From positions 1-15,211 of the forward strand of contig JBIKKQ010000081.1 in NCBI GenBank assembly GCA_044360305.1: a stretch of 15,211 nt of DNA, written 5' to 3'. The notes below the pieces were generated by a model, which saw only the letters and a list, made by a program, of their open reading frames with translations, was not told the DNA's origin and ran no database searches. Source of the DNA: QWPN01 sp044360305 (lineage in GTDB: Bacteria > Planctomycetota > Planctomycetia > Pirellulales > UBA1268). Numbering within the stretch: position 1 is the stretch's first letter; each line of letters starts with the position of its first letter. A program made the position numbers and the translations under genes. This document shows positions 4,740 to 10,947 of this stretch, piece after piece.

Positions 4740-7471
4740 CAGGGTTTTCCGGGCTCGGCCCGCTCCACCGGCCGCCAGCGGATGTTCCGCAGTTCGCCGA
4801 CCGTGGCGTAGGTGGCGACCCCGAGCGGCTTCGACGGGGACACCGAGTCGCGGATCGAGATCGTGTGCCCCACGCGGCGCTGGTCCACGACCTTGCGGTC
4901 GTCGAGGAAGCAGGCGATCCGCTCGCGGTCCACGCGGACCCGCACCCGGTACCAGCGGCCGGTCTTGAACTCCTGCACGGTCGTCGTCGCGTTGTTCGCC
5001 GCGTCCTCGCCGTCGATGCTCGACAGACCTACGACGCCGCCGCCCCAGCCGCCGACGATGAAGCTGCACGGGTCCTTGCCCACCGGGAAGGTCAGACCGC
5101 AGAAGAAATCGCCCCCCTCGACCCGCCGGGCCTCGAGTTCGATCTCGTAGTCGTCCCGGGGAAACTCGCCCGACCAGGTGATCCCGCTCAGGTCGGCCCC
5201 CATCTCGATCCTGATCGCCCCTTCGACGACGCTCACCTCGCCGCCGCCACCGAAATCGCTCGGCTTCCACTTGCCGAGCGCCCGACCGTCGAACAGTGGC
5301 CGCCAGTCGGCGCCGGCCGCGGCGGCGGCGGGCGGCCCCGCGTCGATCTCGGCGAGCAGATCGCCCGCCCCGTAGACGGTCCGCAACGCGGAGCGGATGC
5401 CGACCGCGTCCACCGACACGGCCCGCGAACGGACGGGGTCGTAGGTGATCCCCGTCACCAGCGACTGGATGTTGCCGTCGAAAATCAGCCCCACGAGCTC
5501 GCCGGCCCGGTTCACCACCGGGCTCCCCGAATTACCGCCGATGATGTCGGCGGTGCAAACGAAGTTGAACGGCGTGGCGAGGAAGTCGGGATCGGCCTCG
5601 AGCCGCGGCCGCAGCCTGGTCCAGCGCGGCGGGAGGTCGAACGGCGGCGCGTCGCGCTTCTCCTTGGCGCGGGCGAACAGGCCGGCGTAGGTCGTGATCG
5701 GCGCCACCGTGCGGCCATCCTCCTCGTAGCCCTTGACCGTGCCGTAGGCGAGCCGGAGCGTGAAGGTGGCGTCGGGATACATGGTCGCGCCTTCCGACGC
5801 GAACCGGTCGCGGGTGATCTCGGCGTGGGCCTGCTGCTTCACTTCCTGCGCGGCCTCGACGATCTTCCGCAGCCGGCGCGACTCCGCATCGACCGTCCTC
5901 GCGAGGGCGAGCATCGGGTCGGCCGACGCGGCCACCGCCGCCGCGCCCCCGGTGAGCAGGTCGCGCCGCGTGTCGGGCCGGCCGGCAGCGGCCGGCCGGG
6001 CGCCGAGGGTCGTGCCCCGGACGAGTTCCACCGCCCGGTCGCGCGGCGGCTTCCCTGCGAGCACGGCGCCGACGATCTCGTCGTCGGCCCCCAGCGTGAC
6101 GGCGAGGGCGGTGAGCGAATCGGCGAGCTTCACGATCTCGAACTCGTCGTACAGCGGCTCGCCGGACAGGAGCCGCAGTTCGAGCGACTCGCGGTTGGAG
6201 TCGCGATATTCCCGGAGCCGCTCGCCGTTCGGCTTGGCCCGTTCCTCCGCCGCCCGGAGCAGCGTTCGGGCGTTCGTGAAGAACGCGGAGTTGAACCCCT
6301 GCCCTCCCTCCAGCATCCGGAAGCGGGTGGCGATCTTCGCCAGGCTCGCTTCCGCCTCCTCGATCCGTGCATAGGCGGACGGGCGGCCGCCGAGCCCGGC
6401 CTCGTACCGCTGGCGGGCCTGCGCCTCGGCCGTGCGCTTGGCCGCCAGGACCGCCGGGTCGAGAAGCCCGGCGAGCACGCCGCGTTGCCGCTTGCGGTTG
6501 TTCTGCACGCCGAACAGATCGTCGTTGGCCTGCCGGGCCTCCTCGGGCCCCTCGGCGGCGTACGAGGCGAGCGTCGTCTCCAGCCGTTCGAGCATCTGGA
6601 TGCCGGCGGGCACGCTCCGGTCCCGCATGGCGAGCAGCTCCGCCATCGTGTTGGCCCGGTCGGTGCGGCCCGGGTGCCCCGACACGAAGACCAGGTCGCC
6701 CGCGGCCACCGGCTTCGCCGCCCAGCGGAGATGGTGCGGCACCCGCGCCGGCTTGCCATCCTCGTAGGCGCGAAAAAAGCAGACGTCGAGGTTGTACCTG
6801 GGAAACTCGAAGTTGTCGGCGTCGCCGCCGAAGAAGGCGATCTGCTTCTCGGGCGCAAAGACCAGCCGCACGTCGGTGTATTTGCGGGACCGGTAGAGAT
6901 GGTAGGCGCCCCCCTGGTAGAGCGTGACGACGTCGCTGCGCAGTCCGCTGGCCGCCAGCGATTCCTTCTCGATCTCGGCCATCACGCGGCGTCGGGCAGC
7001 GGCCGCCTCGTCCGCCGGCATGTCCCCCTTCACCGCCGCCTGCACGCGGCCGGTCACGTCCTCGATCGACACGAGGACGTTGAGTTCGAGGTCGTGGCAC
7101 TTGAGCTCGTCGGCACGGGTAGCCGCGGCGAACCCGTCGCGCATGTAATCGTGCCGCTCGTCCCCGAGTTTGGCGATGGCATCGGCGCCGACATGGTGGT
7201 TGGTGAGCACGAGGCCGTCGGCGGAGACGAACGACCCCGAGCCGCCGGAGCTGAACCGCACCGACGCCTGCTGGAGGTGGGCCAGCCACTCCGGAGAGAG
7301 TTTGGCCCCGTGGTGCTTTTCCAGGGCCTCGAGCGGCTGGTTGAAGAGCCACATCCCCTCGTCGGCGGCGGCCGGGGCCACGGCCACGCATCCGGCCACG
7401 ACGACCACGAGTCCCATGATCGGGCGACACAAGACGACAACAAGCGACCGGGCAATGCGTGGTGTGTGCAT
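4739..7471 (-). CDS. S46-family dipeptidyl-peptidase fused to a DUF1080/LamG-like domain
   Basis: The 910-residue protein is exported: a long signal region to about residue 36, then DEGMWLFNQP, the usual mature start of S46 dipeptidyl-peptidases (DPP7/DPP11 type), which remove dipeptides from peptide N-termini in the periplasm. The catalytic triad is visible: His93 in LTNHH, Asp229 in YNLDV and Ser648 in GGNSGSP. Eighteen residues after the serine, where DPP11 has the Arg that selects Asp/Glu, there is Gly666 (IFDGN), as in DPP7-type enzymes that prefer hydrophobic residues. S46 enzymes are normally about 700-720 residues. Here the frame continues into about 190 more (about 721-905), beginning WRPLFDGRALGKW and ending LRNIRW, typical of a 3-keto-disaccharide-hydrolase/DUF1080 concanavalin-like domain. 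VAGC (25-28) resembles a lipobox, but cleavage before DEG is more likely. AGGA lies eight bases before ATG 7471. First gene of the four-gene operon; a partly overlapping 1047-aa plus-strand frame is a shadow. Confidence 0.93.
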   Translation of the reverse strand: MHTPRIARSLVVVLCRPIMGLVVVVAGCVAVAPAAADEGMWLFNQPLEALEKHHGAKLSPEWLAHLQQASVRFSSGGSGSFVSADGLVLTNHHVGADAIAKLGDERHDYMRDGFAAATRADELKCHDLELNVLVSIEDVTGRVQAAVKGDMPADEAAAARRRVMAEIEKESLAASGLRSDVVTLYQGGAYHLYRSRKYTDVRLVFAPEKQIAFFGGDADNFEFPRYNLDVCFFRAYEDGKPARVPHHLRWAAKPVAAGDLVFVSGHPGRTDRANTMAELLAMRDRSVPAGIQMLERLETTLASYAAEGPEEARQANDDLFGVQNNRKRQRGVLAGLLDPAVLAAKRTAEAQARQRYEAGLGGRPSAYARIEEAEASLAKIATRFRMLEGGQGFNSAFFTNARTLLRAAEERAKPNGERLREYRDSNRESLELRLLSGEPLYDEFEIVKLADSLTALAVTLGADDEIVGAVLAGKPPRDRAVELVRGTTLGARPAAAGRPDTRRDLLTGGAAAVAASADPMLALARTVDAESRRLRKIVEAAQEVKQQAHAEITRDRFASEGATMYPDATFTLRLAYGTVKGYEEDGRTVAPITTYAGLFARAKEKRDAPPFDLPPRWTRLRPRLEADPDFLATPFNFVCTADIIGGNSGSPVVNRAGELVGLIFDGNIQSLVTGITYDPVRSRAVSVDAVGIRSALRTVYGAGDLLAEIDAGPPAAAAAGADWRPLFDGRALGKWKPSDFGGGGEVSVVEGAIRIEMGADLSGITWSGEFPRDDYEIELEARRVEGGDFFCGLTFPVGKDPCSFIVGGWGGGVVGLSSIDGEDAANNATTTVQEFKTGRWYRVRVRVDRERIACFLDDRKVVDQRRVGHTISIRDSVSPSKPLGVATYATVGELRNIRWRPVERAEPGKP

Positions 7472-7497
7472 GGCCGGAATCCTACCCGATCCCCCTC

Positions 7498-7511
7498 TGA
7501 AAAGGACAGGC
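7498..7511. repeat. Short dispersed repeat TGAAAAGGACAGGC, copy 1
   Basis: Identical to 7543-7556, with a diverged third copy at 7787-7804. It lies just upstream of the minus-strand peptidase start. On that strand it reads GCCTGTCCTTTTCA, similar to short REP-like motifs scattered in many planctomycete genomes; that comparison is from memory. Confidence 0.75.
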
Positions 7512-7542
7512 ACAATCCCCCCGCCTCCCCGCCAAAAGCTCA

Positions 7543-7556
7543 TGAAAAGGACAGGC
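7543..7556. repeat. Short dispersed repeat TGAAAAGGACAGGC, copy 2
   Basis: Exact copy of 7498-7511, starting 45 bases further on and in the same orientation. The bases between the copies are rich in C and carry no gene. Confidence 0.75.
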
Positions 7557-7607
7557 GTCTTCCCAGGAGCACTTTGTTGTTGACGTTCTTGAAGGCGTAA
7601 TCCGTGA

Positions 7608-7765
7608 GGGGTTACCCATGCCCAGCGAGCTGGCGTTGCTGACAAGCGCAGGCCAGGAGGCCGAAGCGCAGGCAGCATCGAGTGAACGGAGGCCGGGCAC
7701 CGATCTGCCGTCGGCAGATCGGTCGGGCCGCAGTGAACGTCCGGCGAGTGGGCGTGGGTGACCCC
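7608..7765 (+). repeat. MITE/REP-like dispersed repeat, copy B (158 bp)
   Basis: Terminal inverted repeats GGGGTTACCCATGCCC (7608-7623) and GGGCGTGGGTGACCCC (7750-7765) pair at 14 of 16 positions. Shared with copy A, in order: a core of 29 bases with direct repeats AAGCGCAGGC at 7644-7653 and 7664-7673; GAGTGAACGG; a perfect hairpin (7699-7723) unrelated in sequence to copy A's; and GAACGTCCGGCGA (7735-7747). Homology extends about 32 bases left of the element and is shared with copy C (557-588). It lies in the divergent space between the peptidase operon and yifB, upstream of the yifB promoter. Confidence 0.78.
7699..7723. repeat. Perfect 11-12-bp hairpin inside repeat copy B
   Basis: ACCGATCTGCCG (7699-7710) and CGGCAGATCGGT (7712-7723) are exact reverse complements around a single T. 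In practice this is an 11-bp stem with a GTC loop. Confidence 0.85.
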
Positions 7766-7778
7766 GAACCGTCACCCA
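7755..7778. repeat. 8-bp hairpin at the right end of repeat copy B
   Basis: TGGGTGAC (7755-7762) pairs exactly with GTCACCCA (7771-7778) across an 8-base loop. It overlaps the right terminal repeat and could compete with terminal-repeat pairing. No T-run follows, so it is not an obvious terminator. Confidence 0.55.
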
Positions 7779-7786
7779 GCAAGAGC

Positions 7787-7804
7787 CGGAAGAGGACAGG
7801 CACC
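7787..7804. repeat. Diverged third copy of the short dispersed repeat
   Basis: GGAAGAGGACAGGCACC keeps the GGACAGGCAC core of the copies at 7498 and 7543, with changes in the A-rich part. It lies 21 bases beyond the right end of repeat copy B. Confidence 0.5.
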
Positions 7805-7859
7805 TGCGCTGGCGCGACAGGCGATTCGACGGCGGCCGCGATGGCAAAAAACCTGGGGC

Positions 7860-7887
7860 TTGACACACTACTGAACACCCGTATATT
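7860..7887 (+). promoter_or_regulatory. Sigma-70-type promoter of yifB
   Basis: A consensus -35 box TTGACA (7860-7865) is followed after 16 bases by TATATT (7882-7887). Transcription would start near 7894, giving a leader of about 55 bases before ATG 7950. This is the most AT-rich spot in the intergenic region and lies outside the repeat. Confidence 0.8.
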
Positions 7888-7949
7888 TACGCCGGTCGGG
7901 CGACCTTCAGCCCCTTCCAACCACTCCCAGCCTTGCCGAGGAACCAGCC

Positions 7950-9512
7950 ATGCTCGCCCGCCTCCACACCTTCTCCCTGTTCGGCATCGACGCGGTTCCG
8001 GTGGACGTCGAGGTTGACGTCTCCTCGGGGTCGCTGCCGGCCACGGTCCTCGTCGGCATGCCCGACGCGGCGATCCGTGAGAGCACGCACCGGGTCGCCC
8101 GGGCGATGGTCAACTCCGGCTTCAACCGGCCGAACGACCGGATCGTGGTGAACCTCGCCCCAGCCGAGCTCCCCAAGCAGGCCGCCACGTTCGACCTGCC
8201 GATCACCCTCGGCATCCTCGCCGGCAGCGGTCAGTTTTCCTCCGAACGGCTGCGCGACTACGCGGTGGTCGGCGAACTATCGTTGGAGGGATTCACGCGG
8301 CCCGCCCGCGGCGCCCTGTCGATCGCGATTGCCGCCGCCCGCCAGGCGCGGCTCACCGACCGGGCCGAGCGGCCGCTGAAGGGCGTGGTGGTGCCGGCGG
8401 CCAGCGCCACCGAGGCGGCGGTCGTCGAAGACATCGAGGTGATCCCGGTGTCGTCCCTGACCGAGGCCGTGCAGTTCTTCACCGGCGATCTCCACATTCC
8501 TCCCGCCCCGCCCCGGGTCACCGAGTGGTTCGACCGGTTCGCCACCTACGACGTCGATTTCGCCGACGTTCGCGGCCAGGAGGCGGCGAAGCGCGCCGTC
8601 TGCGTGGCCGCGGCCGGCGGCCACAACTGCCTGATGGTCGGCCCGCCCGGAGGCGGCAAGACGATGCTCGCCAAACGGATCCCCACGATCCTGCCGCAGC
8701 TCTCGGCCGCCGAGTCGATCGAGACGACGCGGATCTACAGCGCCCTCGGCCTGCTGCACCCCGGGCAGCCGCTGCTGGCCACCCGCCCGTTCCGCGCCCC
8801 GCACCACACGATCAGCGAAGCCGGCCTTATCGGCGGCCGGTCGATTCCCATGCCGGGCGAGATCTCGCTCGCACACAACGGCGTGCTTTTTCTCGACGAG
8901 CTCCCGGAGTTCAACCGGCGAACACTCGAGGTCCTGCGACAGCCGCTCGAAGACGCCCGGGTCACGATCAGTCGCGCCAAGTCCTCGACCACGTTCCCGG
9001 CCGACTTCATGCTCGTGGCGGCCCTCAATCCCTGCCCGTGCGGCTATCGCGGCGATCCGCGGCGGGAATGCCAGTGCACCGTGCCGCAAGTGGAAAAATA
9101 CATGGGCAAGGTCTCGGGCCCACTGCTCGACAGGATCGACATTCATCTCGAGGTGCCGGCCGTGCCCTTTCGCGAGCTCTCCGCCAGCCGGCCCGGCACG
9201 TCGAGCGGCCAGATGCGCGAGGCCGTGCTGGCGGCCCGGCTCCGCCAGGCCCAGCGGTTCGACGGCCGCGGCACCCGGTCCAACGCCCGGATGAACAGCC
9301 GCGAGGTTCGCGAGTTCTGCCGGCTCGACCCCCCGGCGGCCGAGCTCCTCCGGGCCGCAGTGGGCGACCTGGGGCTCTCGGCCCGGGCGCACGACAAGAT
9401 CCTGCGCGTCGCCCGGACGATCGCCGACCTCGACGCCTGCGAGACGATCGGCTGCCAGCACGTCAGCGAGGCGATCAACTACCGGCTTCTCGACCGGGGC
9501 CTGTGGCACTGA
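7950..9512 (+). CDS. yifB: YifB/ComM-family Mg-chelatase-like AAA+ ATPase
   Basis: The 520-residue protein is full length for the YifB/ComM family. ComM is a ring helicase that drives branch migration when imported DNA is integrated during natural transformation; YifB homologues also occur in species not known to be competent. Residues 1-180 form the Lon-protease-like N-terminal domain (LHTFSLFGIDAVPVDVEVDV). The AAA+ core has Walker A GPPGGGKT (231-238), the family signature RPFRAPHHTIS (279-289), Walker B VLFLDE (312-317) and GPLLDRIDIH (390-399). Cys362, Cys364, Cys374 and Cys376 form the zinc-binding insert usual in the family. The C-terminal Mg_chelatase_C region follows, with RMNSREVREFC-like sequence. 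GAGGA (7938-7942) with a seven-base spacer supports ATG 7950, behind a near-consensus promoter. No other competence gene is in the window, so a transformation role is only inferred. Confidence 0.95.
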   Translation: MLARLHTFSLFGIDAVPVDVEVDVSSGSLPATVLVGMPDAAIRESTHRVARAMVNSGFNRPNDRIVVNLAPAELPKQAATFDLPITLGILAGSGQFSSERLRDYAVVGELSLEGFTRPARGALSIAIAAARQARLTDRAERPLKGVVVPAASATEAAVVEDIEVIPVSSLTEAVQFFTGDLHIPPAPPRVTEWFDRFATYDVDFADVRGQEAAKRAVCVAAAGGHNCLMVGPPGGGKTMLAKRIPTILPQLSAAESIETTRIYSALGLLHPGQPLLATRPFRAPHHTISEAGLIGGRSIPMPGEISLAHNGVLFLDELPEFNRRTLEVLRQPLEDARVTISRAKSSTTFPADFMLVAALNPCPCGYRGDPRRECQCTVPQVEKYMGKVSGPLLDRIDIHLEVPAVPFRELSASRPGTSSGQMREAVLAARLRQAQRFDGRGTRSNARMNSREVREFCRLDPPAAELLRAAVGDLGLSARAHDKILRVARTIADLDACETIGCQHVSEAINYRLLDRGLWH

Positions 9513-9573
9513 CGTCGTCCCGGCCCCCGAATTCCTCTCGACCGCCGGCCGCGGCTCTGCAACACTCGACCCG

Positions 9574-10272
9574 ATGTCCGGCACGACCGACGTTCGCGAT
9601 TCCCGCTCCCGCCTTGTGCCGCGCCGGCTGCTTGCCACCGCCGCGTTGCTGGCCTGCCTCGGCGTCGCCGCCCTGGCCATCGACCCGGCCGTCGCGATCT
9701 GGTTCCGCACGCACCGGCCACCGCGGGAGATCGCCCGGCTGCTCAACTTCAGCGAGGCCTTCGCCCACGGCACCGGCGTGGCGGTGATGCTTGCCGCCGT
9801 GTTCGCGCTCGATCCGACGATCAGGCCCCGGCGGGGCGGCGGCGGCTGGAGCGACTTCGCCCGGATGGTGGCCGCGACCTACGCCGGCGGCCTCGCCGCC
9901 AACCTGATCAAGGCGACCGTCGCGCGGGTCAGGCCGCGGGCGGCCGACCTCGCCGAACTGACGAGCGGCCTGGCGACGTTCGGCGACGGGGTGCTGGCCA
10001 TGGCCGATCCTGGATCCTCCGACATCGCCAGTTTCCCCTCGGGCCATGCCGCGACGGCGGCCGGCCTCGCCGCGGCCCTCTGCTGGCGGTATCCGCACGG
10101 AACCTGGTTTTTCGCGACCGTCGCCACGCTGGCCGCCCTGCAGCGGGTCGTCTCCTCGGCACACTATCCCAGCGACGTGGCCTGCGGCGCCGCCCTCGGT
10201 CTTGCGGCCGCGGCGGCCTGCCTTTCCGTTTCGCCGCGAGCCAGGCTCCAGCCCACCTCCGGGATGGATTGA
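9574..10272 (+). CDS. PAP2-family membrane phosphatase
   Basis: The 232-residue integral membrane protein has the three phosphatase motifs of the PAP2/phosphatidic-acid-phosphatase family: Lys113 and Arg-Pro 120-121 (KATVARVRP), PSGH at 155-158, and Arg191, His197, Asp201 in QRVVSSAHYPSD. The histidines at 158 and 197 are the expected nucleophile and acid-base residues. Hydrophobic segments near 18-37, 66-80, 98-113, 160-170, 178-190 and 203-217 suggest about six membrane helices. Likely substrates are lipid phosphates such as phosphatidic acid or undecaprenyl pyrophosphate, with the site facing the periplasm. No Shine-Dalgarno stands before ATG 9574. It follows yifB by 61 bases and may share its transcript. 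Confidence 0.9.
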   Translation: MSGTTDVRDSRSRLVPRRLLATAALLACLGVAALAIDPAVAIWFRTHRPPREIARLLNFSEAFAHGTGVAVMLAAVFALDPTIRPRRGGGGWSDFARMVAATYAGGLAANLIKATVARVRPRAADLAELTSGLATFGDGVLAMADPGSSDIASFPSGHAATAAGLAAALCWRYPHGTWFFATVATLAALQRVVSSAHYPSDVACGAALGLAAAAACLSVSPRARLQPTSGMD

Positions 10273-10287
10273 AACCCGGGCTGCGGC

Positions 10288-10293
10288 TACACT
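10288..10293 (+). promoter_or_regulatory. Possible -10 box for the response regulator
   Basis: TACACT in an otherwise GC-rich gap, with TTGAAA at 10269-10274 only 13 bases before it, which is short for a sigma-70 promoter. It would give a leader of about 60 bases that includes the hairpin at 10310-10328 and the C18 tract. Weak call. Confidence 0.3.
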
Positions 10294-10309
10294 TTCAAGG
10301 GTCGTCACG

Positions 10310-10328
10310 GCCGGGCACATGGCCCGGC
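10310..10328 (+). terminator. 7-bp GC hairpin between the PAP2 and response-regulator genes
   Basis: GCCGGGC (10310-10316) pairs exactly with GCCCGGC (10322-10328) across loop ACATG. It lies 38 bases after the PAP2 stop. There is no T-run after it, so it could be a weak terminator or a leader hairpin of the response regulator. Confidence 0.4.
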
Positions 10329-10342
10329 GGTGATCGTGCTTT

Positions 10343-10360
10343 CCCCCCCCCCCCCCCCCC
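10343..10360 (+). repeat. Homopolymer tract of 18 C next to a start codon
   Basis: Eighteen C in a row end immediately before ATG 10361 and fill the place where the ribosome-binding site should be. Tracts of this length are prone to slippage in replication and also to sequencing error. No Shine-Dalgarno-like sequence is visible upstream. Confidence 0.85.
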
Positions 10361-10789
10361 ATGCCAGCCCAAAAGCAAACTCGCAGGGTCGCCACGAAGG
10401 TCTCCGCAAAGGAGGCCGCTTCGGCCGCCAGCAAGCGGATCCTGCTCGTGGACGACGATCCCGAGATCGTCGAGTCGATGCGGACGGTGCTCGAATCCCG
10501 GGGCTACGTCGTCCTCATCGCCCGCGACGGCAACCAGGGAGCGGTGATGGCGGAGCGGGATGCACCCGATCTCGTGGTTCTCGACATGATGATGCCGAAG
10601 CGCAGTGGCTTCATCGTCCTCGAGCGGCTGCGGCGGACGAAGCCCGACCCGGTCCGGGTCATCATGATCACGGCCAACGAGGGCGCGCGGCACAAGGCCT
10701 ATGCCGAGATGCTCGGCGTGGATGACTACATCCGCAAGCCGTTTCCGATGGACCGGCTCATCGACAGCGTCGATCGCCTGATGTCGTGA
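10361..10789 (+). CDS. Stand-alone response-regulator receiver protein
   Basis: The 142-residue protein is a CheY-like receiver domain (about 26-141) with no output domain. Key residues are present: the acidic cluster Asp31-33, phospho-acceptor Asp75 in VVLDMMMPK, Thr104 in IMITANE and Lys126 in IRKPF. It would be phosphorylated by a histidine kinase not in this window and act by protein-protein contact. The first 25 residues (MPAQKQTRRVATKVSAKEAA...) are rich in Lys, Arg and Ala, like a nucleic-acid-binding or flexible tail, and are not part of the receiver fold. ATG 10361 directly follows C18. The same frame has a stop at 10331-10333 and no other start, so the ATG is the only possibility at the present tract length. 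Loss of one C would bring GTG codons at 10330 and 10336 into frame. Confidence 0.88.
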   Translation: MPAQKQTRRVATKVSAKEAASAASKRILLVDDDPEIVESMRTVLESRGYVVLIARDGNQGAVMAERDAPDLVVLDMMMPKRSGFIVLERLRRTKPDPVRVIMITANEGARHKAYAEMLGVDDYIRKPFPMDRLIDSVDRLMS

Positions 10790-10874
10790 CGGCCTGACCG
10801 GCACGACACCCCCGCATGCAGGCAGTCGGGGCGGAGCCGGCAATCTGGGCGGGATGCGCCGCGATTTCCTGGCG

Positions 10875-10903
10875 TTGACCCGCTCCATCGCAGGTCCTAG
10901 ATT
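10875..10903 (+). promoter_or_regulatory. Sigma-70-type promoter of dnaG
   Basis: TTGACC (10875-10880) and TAGATT (10898-10903) are separated by exactly 17 bases. The start point would be near 10910, leaving a leader of about 38 bases before the TTG start. This makes dnaG-rpoD a transcription unit separate from the response regulator. Confidence 0.75.
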
Positions 10904-10947
10904 TCGCCGGCGTTCGTTTCCCCGTCCCTCCGAAGGCAGGTTGCGCC

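Noticed and set aside
4457..7600. 1047-codon open frame on the plus strand
   Set aside because: It lies mostly antisense to the S46 peptidase, which has clear catalytic motifs; the plus-strand translation is Arg/Pro/His-rich and shows no domain. Long shadows are expected at this GC content.
7621..7868. Short frames in the gap between the peptidase operon and yifB
   Set aside because: They lie across the repeat elements, show no domain or ribosome-binding site, and consist of translated repeat sequence.
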